This document shows, piece after piece, positions 31,994 to 40,646 of a stretch of 64,000 bases of DNA (the first letter of the stretch is position 1; each line of letters opens with the position of its first letter). Both the position numbers and the translations under genes were made by a program. A model generated the notes under the pieces. The model saw only the letters and a program-made list of their open reading frames with translations. It was not told the DNA's origin and did no database searches. Origin of the DNA: Streptomyces sp. P9-A2 (GTDB taxonomy: Bacteria > Actinomycetota > Actinomycetes > Streptomycetales > Streptomycetaceae); the NCBI RefSeq assembly GCF_036634175.1, contig NZ_JAZIFX010000001.1:4402001-4466000 (forward strand), read 5' to 3'.

Positions 31994-32920
31994 CTACTCC
32001 CGGCCCACCAGCGTCATCAGCGTCGCCTCCGGCGGGCAGGCGAAGCGGACGGGGGTGTAGCGGTTGGTGCCACAGCCCGCGGAGACGTGGAGGTAGGACG
32101 TGCGGCCCTCGGACGTGTGCGTGGACAGGCCCTTCACACGGTCGGTGTCCAGGTCGCAGTTGGTGACCAGCGCGCCGTAGAAGGGGATGCAGAGCTGGCC
32201 GCCGTGGGTGTGGCCGGCCAGGATCAGGGGGTAGCCGTCGGCCGTGAAGGAGTCCAGGACGCGCAGGTAGGGGGCGTGGACGACGCCCATCGAGAAGTCC
32301 GCCGTGCCCGACGGGCCGCCCGCCACCTCCGCGTAGCGGTCCCTTTTGATGTGCGGGTCGTCCAGGCCGGTCAGCTCGATCGTGACGCCCTCGATCTTCA
32401 GGGTGTCCCTGGTGTTCGTCAGGTTCCGCCAGCCCGCGCCGTCGAAGCCGTCCCGCAGGTCCTCCCACGGGTTGTGGATCACGTTGGCGACGGGGTCGTT
32501 GCCGTTCAGGCCGTGCCGGCCCTGGACCTTCTCGATCAGGTAGCGGGCCGGGTTGCGCAGCATGGGGCCGTAGTAGTCGTTGGAGCCGAAGACGTAGGCG
32601 CCCGGGAACTCCATCAGGGGGCCCAGTGTGTCCAACACCTCCGGGACGCTCTCCGGGTCGGACAGGTTGTCGCCCGTGTTGATCACGAAGTCCGGGCGCA
32701 GACCGGCCAGCGAGCGCAGCCAGCGCTGCTTCTTGCGCTGGCCGCTCACCAGGTGGATGTCGGAGACCTGCAGGACGCGCAGGGGGCGCATTCCGGAGGG
32801 CAGGACGGGGATCGTCACCCGTCGCAGCCGGAAGGAGCGGGCCTCGAAGCCCGCCGCGTACACCAGTCCGGCGGCTCCGGCCGCCGTGATTCCCAGGGGG
32901 ATTCCGTATCGCGCGCGCAT
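31994..32920 (-). CDS. Calcineurin-like metallophosphoesterase
   Basis: 308 residues. An N-terminal hydrophobic segment (YGIPLGITAAGAAGLVYAAG) is a membrane anchor. The dimetal site motifs are all present: VLQVSDIHLVSGQ (D-x-H), FVINTGDNLSD (GD), FGSNDYYG (GN-D variant GSND), then VVHAP and LILAGHTHGGQL (GHTH). This layout matches the YaeI/YkuE-like membrane-associated phosphodiesterases. The usual GNH motif reads GSND here; this is also seen in actinobacterial relatives, so activity may still be present. The substrate is unknown. Confidence 0.87.
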   Translation of the reverse strand: MRARYGIPLGITAAGAAGLVYAAGFEARSFRLRRVTIPVLPSGMRPLRVLQVSDIHLVSGQRKKQRWLRSLAGLRPDFVINTGDNLSDPESVPEVLDTLGPLMEFPGAYVFGSNDYYGPMLRNPARYLIEKVQGRHGLNGNDPVANVIHNPWEDLRDGFDGAGWRNLTNTRDTLKIEGVTIELTGLDDPHIKRDRYAEVAGGPSGTADFSMGVVHAPYLRVLDSFTADGYPLILAGHTHGGQLCIPFYGALVTNCDLDTDRVKGLSTHTSEGRTSYLHVSAGCGTNRYTPVRFACPPEATLMTLVGRE

Positions 32921-33095
32921 GCGCCCATCGTGTCAGATCCGGGGGGAGGGAACGGCCGCGGTACCTTTCCGGCGGCCGGTCGGAGCCGGTACCCGTCCGC
33001 CCCAACACGCTCGGGGACGCCGGGTCTTGGGGGAGTCCTGGGGCGGGGAGGAAATACGCGGGCGTCCCTCCTCCCCTTGCTGCGACAATCGGGGC

Positions 33096-33560
33096 ATGAC
33101 CACGCTCAAGTCGAAGCTGCACGACGACCTCAACGTTGCCATCAGGGCGCGCGACGAGCTCAGCTCCTCCACGCTCCGGCTGACGCTCACCGCGATCACC
33201 AAGGAGGAGGTCGCGGGGACGGAGAAGCGTGAGCTCTCCGACGACGAGGTCCTCAAGGTGATCACCCGTGAGGCGAAGAAGCGCCGTGAGGCGGCGGACG
33301 CCTTCGCGCAGGGCGGGCGTCCCGAGCAGGCCGAGCGGGAGAAGGCGGAGGGTGAGCTGCTCGCGCGGTACCTGCCCCAGCAGATGTCCGACGACGAGCT
33401 GAACGCGATCGTCGCTCAGGCCGTCGAGGAGACGAAGGCGGCCGGCGTGGAGGGCCCGCGGGCCATGGGGGCGGTCATGAAGATCGTCAACCCGAAGGTG
33501 GCCGGGCAGGCCGAGGGCGGCCGGGTGGCCGCCGCGGTGAAGAAGCTCCTCGCCGGCTGA
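33096..33560 (+). CDS. GatB/YqeY domain protein
   Basis: 154 residues from ATG 33096: MTTLKSKLHDDLNVAIRARD, then LRLTLTAITKEEV, SDDEVLKVITREAKKRREAA, LLARYLPQQMSDDEL and MGAVMKIVNPKVAGQAEGGR. This is the stand-alone YqeY tail domain related to the C-terminus of the amidotransferase subunit GatB, thought to bind tRNA. Its exact role is unknown. The promoter region is shared with the divergent phosphoesterase gene. Confidence 0.9.
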   Translation: MTTLKSKLHDDLNVAIRARDELSSSTLRLTLTAITKEEVAGTEKRELSDDEVLKVITREAKKRREAADAFAQGGRPEQAEREKAEGELLARYLPQQMSDDELNAIVAQAVEETKAAGVEGPRAMGAVMKIVNPKVAGQAEGGRVAAAVKKLLAG

Positions 33561-33602
33561 GCCGACCGCGGTGAGCGGCCGGTCCGGCCGGACCGGCCGA
33601 CG

Positions 33603-33647
33603 GCGAAGGGCCCCTCCCTCCCGGTGCGGGAAAGAGGGGCCCTTCGC
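33603..33647. terminator. Bidirectional terminator between yqeY-like and PBP genes
   Basis: GCGAAGGGCCCCTC (33603-33616) pairs perfectly with GAGGGGCCCTTCGC (33634-33647). It sits between two convergent genes. Confidence 0.8.
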
Positions 33648-33713
33648 GATGCCGCCGGTGCGCTGTGCCATCTGTGCGCTATGCCGCCGGTGTGCTATGC
33701 CGCCGGTGTGCTG

Positions 33714-36035
33714 TCAGCGCCGTCCGCCCGGTCCGTTGCCCGGGCCTTGGAAGAAGCCCTCCGGGATGGAGATGGTCGGGTCGGGTTCGGCCCCGCCGTT
33801 GGTACCGGTGCCGCCGTCGGTGCCGGTTCCGCCGTTTCCGCCGTTTCCGCCGCCGACCAGACCGCCGATGAACCCGCCGGCGTCGTCGTTGCGGCCGTCG
33901 TCACGGTTGTCGTCACGGTCGCCGTCGTTCCCGCGGCCCCGGCCCCGGCCCTTGTCCTCGTCGGGCTTCTTGCGGTCCGGGATGTTGACGAGGCTGAACT
34001 CGGGGGCCTCCTTGCCGTTCAGCGCGCCGCTCATCATGTCGCGCCAGATCGGGCCGGGCACCTGACCACCGAACACCTTCGAGTGCCAGGTCCCGCCGAT
34101 CGAGATGTCGACCATCTGCCGCTTGTGCTCGGGGTCGCCGACCCACACCGCACCGGCCAGGTTCGGCGTGTAGCCCACGAACCAGGCGGCGTAACGGAAG
34201 TCCGTCGTACCGGTCTTGCCCGCACTCGGGCGGCTGCCGAGCCCGGCCTCCGTGCCCGTACCGTCCTCGACCACACCCCGCAGGAGCGTGTTGATGGTGT
34301 CGGCGGTCTTCTCCGACATCGCGCGCGAGCACGTCGACTTCGGGACCGGCAGCGACTTCGACTTCTCACCGACGCGCCGGCTGATGGACTCGATGGCGAC
34401 CGGCGTGCAGTACATGCCGCGCGAGGCGAACGTGGCGTAGCCGTTCGCCATGGTCAGCGGGGACGCCTCCTGGGTGCCGAGGGCGATCGACGGCGCCTGC
34501 TCCATCTTGTTGCCGTCGGCCCGCCCGATGCCCATCTTCTTCGACAGCTCCGTCACCGGGCAGATGCCGATCTCGCTGATCATCTCGATGTAGTAGGTGT
34601 TGACCGACTTCGCGGTCGCTTCCTTCATGTCGTACGGGCCGACCTCGGTCTCGTTCTCGTTCTCGACCGGGACGCCCGGCTCGTTCCAGATCTTGCCCTC
34701 GCAGGCCTGGACCGGGGCCGGGTAGTCCATCTGGTACGGCGAGGCGTACGTCTTCGTCGCCGGCATCCCGCCCTCGAGGGCGGCCGCGGCCACGATCGGC
34801 TTGAACGTCGAACCGGGCTGATAGCCGGCGCCGCCGCCCATGCCCTGGTCCACGGAGAGGTTGATCTGCGTCTCGTTCTTGCCGAAGCCGTACGGACGCG
34901 ACTGGCCCATGGCGAGGATCTTGCCGGTGCCGGGCTGGATGACGCTGGCGGCGGTGGCCACCTCGTCGCTCTTGTTGACGTGGTTCTTGACCGACTCCTG
35001 CAGGGACTTCTGCGCCTGCGAGTCGAGCGTCGTACGGATCGTCAGGCCGCCGTGGTTCCAGACCTTGGCCCGCGCCTCCGGGGTCTTGCCGAAGGCCGGG
35101 TCGGTCAGGAACACCTGACGCACGTAGTCGCAGAAGAAGCCCGCGCCGTCGACCGCCGTGATGCAGCCGTTCTTCGGCTTGCTGACCTTCAGCCCGAGCG
35201 GTGTCTTCGACGCCTCGACGGCCTCCTCCTGGGAGATGTCGCCGACCTGGGCCATCCGCGCCAGGACGATATTGCGCCGCTTGATGGCCTCCGTCTCGTC
35301 GTTGACCGGGTCGTACCGGCTGGGCGACTGGACGAGGCCGGCGATGAGCGCGGACTCCTGGAGGTTCAGGTCCTTGGCGGGCTTGGAGAAGTAGCGCTGG
35401 GCGGCGGCCTCCACACCGTAGGCCTGCTGGCCGAAGTACGTGATGTTCAGGTAGTTCTCGAGGATCTTCTTCTTGCCCAGCTCCTCCTCGACCTGGATCG
35501 CGAACTTCAGCTCGCGGATCTTGCGGCCGATCGTCTGCTGGGTGGCCTGCGCGACCTTCGTCGGATCGTCGCCGGCCTCCTCCACGAAGACGTTCTTCAC
35601 GTACTGCTGCGTCAGGGTGGACGCTCCCTCGGAGACGCCGCCGCTCTGCGCGTTGCGGTTCATCGCGCGCAGTACGCCCTTCAGGTCCACCGCGCCGTGC
35701 TCGTAGAAGCGCGAGTCCTCGATCGCGACGATCGCCTTCTGGAGGTGCGGAGCGATGTCCTTGAGGTCGACCACCGTGCGGTCGCGCGAGTAGACGGTGG
35801 CGATCTTGCCGCCCCCCGCGTCGAGGATGGTGGTGCGCTGACTCAGCGGGGGAGTCTTGAGGCTGAGGGGGAGTTCGTCGAAGCTCTCCACCGACCCCTT
35901 GGCGGCGAGGCCCAGCGCTCCCACGGCGGGCAGCGCGATACCGGCCAGCACGGCCCCCGACAGGACACTGACACCGAGGAACTTGGCGGCCTGCTGCGTT
36001 GCCGACAGACCACCACCCGAGCGCTTCTTTGGCAT
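33714..36035 (-). CDS. Bifunctional penicillin-binding protein (class A PBP)
   Basis: 773 residues. One N-terminal membrane helix (about 19-45) is followed by the GT51 glycosyltransferase domain with the catalytic Glu in AIEDSRFYEHG (Glu106), then STLTQQYVKN and LNITYFGQQAYGVEAAA. The transpeptidase domain has Ser409 in STFK, SVN at 477-479 and KTGT at 607-610. The C-terminus is a long Gly/Asp/Asn-rich low-complexity tail. It polymerises and crosslinks peptidoglycan at the outer face of the membrane. It is divergent from wblA, as in S. coelicolor (from memory). Confidence 0.93.
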   Translation of the reverse strand: MPKKRSGGGLSATQQAAKFLGVSVLSGAVLAGIALPAVGALGLAAKGSVESFDELPLSLKTPPLSQRTTILDAGGGKIATVYSRDRTVVDLKDIAPHLQKAIVAIEDSRFYEHGAVDLKGVLRAMNRNAQSGGVSEGASTLTQQYVKNVFVEEAGDDPTKVAQATQQTIGRKIRELKFAIQVEEELGKKKILENYLNITYFGQQAYGVEAAAQRYFSKPAKDLNLQESALIAGLVQSPSRYDPVNDETEAIKRRNIVLARMAQVGDISQEEAVEASKTPLGLKVSKPKNGCITAVDGAGFFCDYVRQVFLTDPAFGKTPEARAKVWNHGGLTIRTTLDSQAQKSLQESVKNHVNKSDEVATAASVIQPGTGKILAMGQSRPYGFGKNETQINLSVDQGMGGGAGYQPGSTFKPIVAAAALEGGMPATKTYASPYQMDYPAPVQACEGKIWNEPGVPVENENETEVGPYDMKEATAKSVNTYYIEMISEIGICPVTELSKKMGIGRADGNKMEQAPSIALGTQEASPLTMANGYATFASRGMYCTPVAIESISRRVGEKSKSLPVPKSTCSRAMSEKTADTINTLLRGVVEDGTGTEAGLGSRPSAGKTGTTDFRYAAWFVGYTPNLAGAVWVGDPEHKRQMVDISIGGTWHSKVFGGQVPGPIWRDMMSGALNGKEAPEFSLVNIPDRKKPDEDKGRGRGRGNDGDRDDNRDDGRNDDAGGFIGGLVGGGNGGNGGTGTDGGTGTNGGAEPDPTISIPEGFFQGPGNGPGGRR

Positions 36036-36452
36036 GGGGGCAGCCTACGTTCTCATTCGCCGGACACGCGTACAGGCCTTGGCCTAAGCTGCCCACAACT
36101 GTCACAGCAGTGAGGTCACGTATCAATACGTCGGGCGACCTCGAATCGTTCCGGATCTCTCCGACTTTTTTGTCGGGGCGTGTGGGATATGTGTCCGGAT
36201 CCACCTTCCGTGTCACATGATGTCCGTTGTGGCGCAAGCGAAACGCCCCGAAACGTCGATATTGTCGCGCATGTCGCCGGCTCACTCCCCCGGGTGATCT
36301 GCCGCTTACCCATAGTCCGTTCGGGCCATTCAAGATTGGGCCCGCTGGGGGTGTTGCGCTCTGCCCACCTTCCGTAACGTCCTCAACTGGCGGCGGTGAA
36401 TATGCCGCTGTCGCCGTGGGGGAGCCTCGATTCGGGAGAGGACGGCGCCGGT
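36036..36452. promoter_or_regulatory. Divergent PBP / wblA control region
   Basis: About 415 bases with no gene. The sequence is less GC-rich than its surroundings, including CACATGATGTCC and AAACGCCCCGAAACG tracts. wblA genes of Streptomyces are known for long leaders and multi-factor control. I cannot point to a specific binding site with certainty. Confidence 0.4.
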
Positions 36453-36791
36453 ATGGGCTGGGTTACCGACTGGAGTGCGCAGGCTGCCTGCCGCACTACT
36501 GATCCGGATGAACTGTTCGTTCAAGGAGCAGCGCAGAACAGGGCCAAGGCGGTGTGCACCGGTTGTCCGGTACGCACGGAGTGCCTGGCCGACGCGCTCG
36601 ACAACCGCGTCGAGTTCGGCGTATGGGGAGGCATGACGGAACGTGAGCGCCGCGCGCTGCTGCGCCGACGTCCCACGGTGACGTCCTGGCGCCGGCTGCT
36701 GGAGACCGCGCGCACGGAGTACGAGCGGGGGACAGGTGTCATGCCCCTCGACGAGGACGAGGTGTACGCGAGCTTCGCGGCGGTGGGCTGA
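36453..36791 (+). CDS. wblA: WhiB-family regulator WblA
   Basis: 112 residues from ATG 36453 (MGWVTDWSAQAACRTTDPDE), the length I recall for WblA; an upstream ATG at 36396 would add 19 residues. The four iron-sulfur cysteines are Cys13, Cys35, Cys38 and Cys44 (C-TGC-PVRTEC), followed by the GVWGG turn and the basic RRALLRRRPT tail used for DNA contact. WblA is a pleiotropic regulator that represses antibiotic production and is needed for aerial hyphae maturation. Identification rests on sequence memory plus the neighbouring PBP and ArsA-like genes. Confidence 0.88.
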   Translation: MGWVTDWSAQAACRTTDPDELFVQGAAQNRAKAVCTGCPVRTECLADALDNRVEFGVWGGMTERERRALLRRRPTVTSWRRLLETARTEYERGTGVMPLDEDEVYASFAAVG

Positions 36792-37004
36792 GGGCCCTCG
36801 GGGGGCCTTGGCCTCTGCGGCTTCCGTGGCCTCTGCTCCACTCCGCGTGAGCGGGACCCCGGGCGGGCCTTACCGGCCCCTGCGGCCGAGTGGGCCCTCG
36901 CAGCCGATTGGGCCTCCGAAGGCGAGTGGGCCTTCGAAGGCGACAGGCATGGTGCCGCCGTCAGGGCGTGCCGATGCGGGTCGGACGGCGGGCCGGACGG
37001 TAGG

Positions 37005-38522
37005 TCAGACGCTCGCCTCGGGCAGCTCCGGCCGGTTGGTCGCGAGCCGGTCGCCGATGTCCCGCAGTCCCGTGAGGTCGTGCACGTCGCCGGGCAGTGC
37101 GGCCACTTCCGTCACCGCCACCTCGGGGTGGAGCGCGGTGAAGCGGTCACGCGTGCGCTGCTCGCGTGAGAGCAACCGCATCCGCTCGGCGTGCAGTTTC
37201 AACAGACCCGCGGTGAACCGGTCGACGGACCGCTCCTCGTCCGCCTCATCCGTCTCGCCCGCCCTGGCGGCGCCGGTGTCGTCCACGGTGGCGGGGGAGC
37301 CTGTGTCGGGGACGTCGTCCTGTGCCGGTGCCTCGGGAGGGGCGGTTTCTGGAGTTCCGGGTGTCTCGGGAGTTCCGGGTGTCTTGGATGGCTCGGGTGC
37401 TTCCGGAGTGGGAGCCGCCGCAGCGGGGCCGTCCGAACTTTCTTGTGTGTCAGGGGAGTTACGAAGTCCAGCTTTCCCGTCCTCCTGATCCACAATGCGG
37501 GAGTCCTCAAGATTTTCCGCGGCGGTGAGGGCCCGCTCGGCCGACAGCCGGTCGGCGCCGCTGCCGTGGACCCGGTTGAGGACCAGGCCGGCCAACGGCA
37601 TGTCCTCGGCGGCCAGCCGTTCCACGAAGTACGCGGCCTCGCGCAGCGCGTCCCGCTCCGGGGCCGCGACCACCAGGAACGCGGTCCCGGGCGCCTGGAG
37701 CAGCTTGAAGGTGGCGTCCGCGCGCGTACGGAACCCGCCGAACATGGAGTCCATCGCCGCCACGAACGTCTGCATGTCGCTCAGCAGTTGACCCCCGAGC
37801 ACCTTGCCCAGAACGCCGGTCATCATGGACATCCCGACGTTCAGGAATTTCATCCCCGCCCGGCCGCCGACCTTCGCCGGGGTCAGCAGGAGGCGGATGA
37901 GCCTGCCGTCGAGGAAGGAGCCGAGCCGCTTCGGCGCGTCCAGGAAGTCCAGCGCGGACCGGGACGGCGGGGTGTCGACGACGATGAGGTCCCACTCGTC
38001 ACGGGCCCTCAGCTGCCCCAGCTTCTCCATCGCCATGTACTCCTGCGTGCCCGCGAAGCCCGCCGAGAGCGACTGGTAGAAGGGGTTGCCCAGAATCGCG
38101 GAGGCCCGCTCGGGGTCCGCGTGCGCCTCGACGATCTCGTCGAAGGTGCGCTTCATGTCGAGCATCATCGCGTGCAGTTCGCCGCCCGCGGAGTCGTCTA
38201 TGCCCTTCACCCGGCGGGGGATGTTGTCGAGAGAGTCGATGCCCATGGACTGGGCGAGTCTGCGGGCCGGATCGATGGTCAGAACGACCACCTTGCGCCC
38301 CCGTTCGGCCGCGCGCAGGCCCAGAGCCGCGGCGGTGGTCGTCTTGCCGACCCCGCCCGACCCGCAGCACACCACGATCCGGGTGCCGCGGTCCTCGATC
38401 AGCGGATCCACGTCGAGCGTGGGGACGGGGGAGAGTCGGTGGCGGGCCGAGCCGCCCGAGTGGGTTGAGCTGCCCGAGTTGGCCGGGTCGTGTGCGTGCG
38501 CCGGTTCCGGACGACGGCTCAT
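37005..38522 (-). CDS. ArsA/GET3-type ATPase, second of a pair
   Basis: 505 residues from ATG 38522. Deviant P-loop CCGSGGVGKTTTAAALGLRA, switch I VLTIDPARRLAQSMGID, switch II LIVVDTPPSRSALDFLDAP and a late VAAPERDALREA segment define the ArsA_ATPase fold. A Pro/Glu/Thr-rich low-complexity linker of about 100 residues (TPEAPEPSKTPGTPETP and similar) interrupts the C-terminal part. In Mycobacterium the homologous pair is placed beside whiB1/whiB-type genes; here it is near wblA. Roles in protein targeting or ion resistance are possible, none shown. Confidence 0.85.
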   Translation of the reverse strand: MSRRPEPAHAHDPANSGSSTHSGGSARHRLSPVPTLDVDPLIEDRGTRIVVCCGSGGVGKTTTAAALGLRAAERGRKVVVLTIDPARRLAQSMGIDSLDNIPRRVKGIDDSAGGELHAMMLDMKRTFDEIVEAHADPERASAILGNPFYQSLSAGFAGTQEYMAMEKLGQLRARDEWDLIVVDTPPSRSALDFLDAPKRLGSFLDGRLIRLLLTPAKVGGRAGMKFLNVGMSMMTGVLGKVLGGQLLSDMQTFVAAMDSMFGGFRTRADATFKLLQAPGTAFLVVAAPERDALREAAYFVERLAAEDMPLAGLVLNRVHGSGADRLSAERALTAAENLEDSRIVDQEDGKAGLRNSPDTQESSDGPAAAAPTPEAPEPSKTPGTPETPGTPETAPPEAPAQDDVPDTGSPATVDDTGAARAGETDEADEERSVDRFTAGLLKLHAERMRLLSREQRTRDRFTALHPEVAVTEVAALPGDVHDLTGLRDIGDRLATNRPELPEASV

Positions 38523-38836
38523 GACATTCCCTGCTTCCGATACTTCCGACTCGGTTCCTGACTCGGTTCCTGGCTCGTTTCCTGACTCGGGTCCTGCTTC
38601 GGCTTCCGGTGCTTCAGGCCCGGTTCTCGACGCGTTTCCCGGTTCGGCATCCGACTCGTGACGAGGGGCGGCGCGACGGCCGGTGCGACGCGTACGGCCG
38701 CGACGGCGCCCGGGCTGGGTACACCCGGGCTGGGTACGGCCGCGACGATGCCCGGGTCGGGTACGTGCGCGACGACGCGCGGATCGAGTACGTCCGTGGT
38801 CGGCGCGGCGCCGGCGGGAGGAGTCCTGCCGGTCAT
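38519..38836 (-). CDS. Low-complexity ORF linking the two ArsA-like genes
   Basis: 105 residues from ATG 38836, which overlaps the upstream ATPase stop (ATGA). Its own stop overlaps the start of the downstream ATPase (ATGA). The product is Ala/Val/Pro-rich (VVAHVPDPGIVAAVPSPGVP) and then Gln/Glu/Ser repeats (SQEPSQEPSRKYRK). Perfect coupling on both sides favours translation, but composition is poor and I recall no homologue. It may be a spacer peptide keeping ribosomes moving between the ATPases. Confidence 0.4.
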   Translation of the reverse strand: MTGRTPPAGAAPTTDVLDPRVVAHVPDPGIVAAVPSPGVPSPGAVAAVRVAPAVAPPLVTSRMPNRETRREPGLKHRKPKQDPSQETSQEPSQEPSRKYRKQGMS

Positions 38837-39810
38837 GACACACCCTGGGCGCGGAGTTCCTTGGCCAGCGTGTACAGGCCCGCCAGGTCCATGCCCTCCG
38901 AGAGCAGCGGCAGCTCGTGCCGGGGCAGATCCACCCCGGCCAGCGCGGCACGCTGCTCGGCCTCCAGCGCGTACCGCTCGGCGTACTCCTCCGCCTGCGC
39001 GAGCAGCGGGCCCACCAGCCGCTCGGCGTGCCCTCCGCGCCGCGCGCCGCCGAGACCGGCGGAGGACAACGACCGCGCGACAGAAGAACGCGTGACCGTC
39101 CCCACGAGTTCCAGATCGGCCGCGTCCAGCAACTCCGGGCGCACCATGTTCACGATGATCCGCCCCACCGGCAGCCGGGCCGCCCGCAGCTCGGCGATGC
39201 CGTCCACGGTCTCCTGGACCGGCATCTCCTCCAGCAGCGTGACCAGGTGCACCGCCGTCTCCGGCGATTTCAGCACCCGCATCACGGCCTGCGCCTGATT
39301 GTGTATCGGGCCGATCTTGGCGAGTCCGGCGACCTCGTCGTTGACGTTGAGGAAACGGGTGATGCGCCCGGTCGGAGGGGCGTCCATCACGACGTAGTCG
39401 TAGACGAACCGCCCGCTCCTGTCCTTGCGCCGCACCGCCTCGCACGCCTTGCCGGTCAGCAGGACGTCCCGTACACCGGGCGCGATGGTGGTCGCGAAGT
39501 CGATCGCGCCGAGCTTCTTCAGGGCCCGCCCGGCGCTGCCCAGCTTGTAGAACATCTGGAGATAGTCCAGAAGGGCCCGCTCGGCGTCGATGGCGAGGGC
39601 GTGCACCTCCCCGCCCCCGGGAGCCACGGCGATCTTCCGTTCCTCGTACGGCAACGCCTCCGTCTCGAAGACCTGTGCGATGCCCTGGCGGCCCTCGACC
39701 TCGACGAGAAGCGTCCGCTTCCCCTCCGTGGCCAGAGCCAGCGCGAGGGCCGCGGCCACCGTGGTCTTGCCGGTTCCGCCCTTGCCACTGACGACCTGAA
39801 GCCTGCTCAC
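38833..39810 (-). CDS. ArsA/GET3-type ATPase, first of a pair
   Basis: 325 residues from GTG 39810 (SRLQVVSGKGGTGKTTVAAA). The P-loop is GKGGTGKTT, then TLLVEVEGRQGIAQVF, YVVMDAPPTGRITRFLNV (switch II DAPPTGR) and a C-terminal AEQRAALAGVDLPRHELPLL. It is upstream of and coupled through a small ORF to the second ATPase, so the two probably form a heterodimer. Cytoplasmic. Confidence 0.87.
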   Translation of the reverse strand: MSRLQVVSGKGGTGKTTVAAALALALATEGKRTLLVEVEGRQGIAQVFETEALPYEERKIAVAPGGGEVHALAIDAERALLDYLQMFYKLGSAGRALKKLGAIDFATTIAPGVRDVLLTGKACEAVRRKDRSGRFVYDYVVMDAPPTGRITRFLNVNDEVAGLAKIGPIHNQAQAVMRVLKSPETAVHLVTLLEEMPVQETVDGIAELRAARLPVGRIIVNMVRPELLDAADLELVGTVTRSSVARSLSSAGLGGARRGGHAERLVGPLLAQAEEYAERYALEAEQRAALAGVDLPRHELPLLSEGMDLAGLYTLAKELRAQGVS

Positions 39811-39891
39811 GCCTTTGAGCCTAATTGCTCCCCGCGCGCCCCGGCGGCTCCGGGGGAGAGTTCCCCGGAATCCAGCGGCTAGAGTCGCCGC

Positions 39892-40053
39892 ATGACGAAA
39901 TGGGAGTACTCCACGGTTCCGCTGCTGGTCCACGCCACGAAGCAGATTCTGGACACCTGGGGCGAGGACGGCTGGGAACTCGTGCAGGTCGTTCCCGGTC
40001 CGAACAACCCCGAGCAGCTGGTGGCCTACCTGAAGCGGGAGAAGCAGGCGTGA
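39892..40053 (+). CDS. DUF4177 small protein
   Basis: 53 residues: MTKWEYSTVPLLVHATKQIL, then WGEDGWELVQVVPGP and LVAYLKRE. The pattern W-E-Y-x-V-P ... LDxWGxDGWELVxV is the DUF4177 signature. Function unknown. Its stop overlaps the GTG of the RidA gene (GTGA), so the pair is coupled. Divergent from the ArsA-like operon. Confidence 0.82.
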   Translation: MTKWEYSTVPLLVHATKQILDTWGEDGWELVQVVPGPNNPEQLVAYLKREKQA

Positions 40054-40520
40054 GCGAGGTCGAGGCCAAGCTGGCCGAGCTCGGCCTGAGGCTGCCCGAG
40101 GTCGTTCCGCCGCTGGCCGCGTACCGTCCGGCCGTGCTCTCCGGGCGGTACGTGTACACCGCCGGCCAGCTTCCCATGGTGGACGGCGCGCTCGCGCTGA
40201 CCGGCAAGGTCGGCGCCGAGGTCACGGCGGAGGAGGCCAAGGAACTGGCGCGCACCTGCGCGCTGAACGCCCTCGCCGCCGTGAAGTCCGTCGCCGGTGA
40301 CCTGGACCGCGTCGCGCGCGTGGTCAAGGTCACCGGGTTCGTGGCCTCGGCCGCGGACTTCACGGGTCAGCCGGGTGTCCTCAACGGCGCGAGCGAGCTG
40401 CTGGTCGACGTCCTCGGCGAGAAGGGCGTCCACGCCCGCAGCGCGGTGGGCGTCGCGGTACTGCCGCTGGACGCTCCGGTGGAGGTCGAGATCCTGGTGG
40501 AACTGACCGAGACGGACTGA
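40050..40520 (+). CDS. RidA-family protein
   Basis: 156 residues from GTG 40050. Features: LSGRYVYTAGQLPMVDG, AEVTAEEAKELARTCALNAL, VVKVTGFVASAADFTGQPGV, and VLGEKGVHARSAVGVAVLPL containing the conserved Arg that deaminates enamine/imine intermediates. The family trims reactive 2-aminoacrylate. Starts by overlapping the DUF4177 stop. Confidence 0.87.
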   Translation: MSEVEAKLAELGLRLPEVVPPLAAYRPAVLSGRYVYTAGQLPMVDGALALTGKVGAEVTAEEAKELARTCALNALAAVKSVAGDLDRVARVVKVTGFVASAADFTGQPGVLNGASELLVDVLGEKGVHARSAVGVAVLPLDAPVEVEILVELTETD

Positions 40521-40646
40521 CGGCCGCGGGCGGCCGGTGATCCGGTGATCCGGTGATCCGGTGGCCCACGGGGGCAGGGGCGGCCCTCGTCCCCTCTCCC
40601 CCGTCGGCCACTCGAACATCAGCCCGTCACGGGATAGCCTCCGGCC

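Noticed and set aside
31044..33671. One 875-codon minus-strand protein
   Set aside because: Only its last 267 codons (Pr6Pr protein) have native composition. The upstream part is antisense to YqeY and out of frame with the phosphoesterase.
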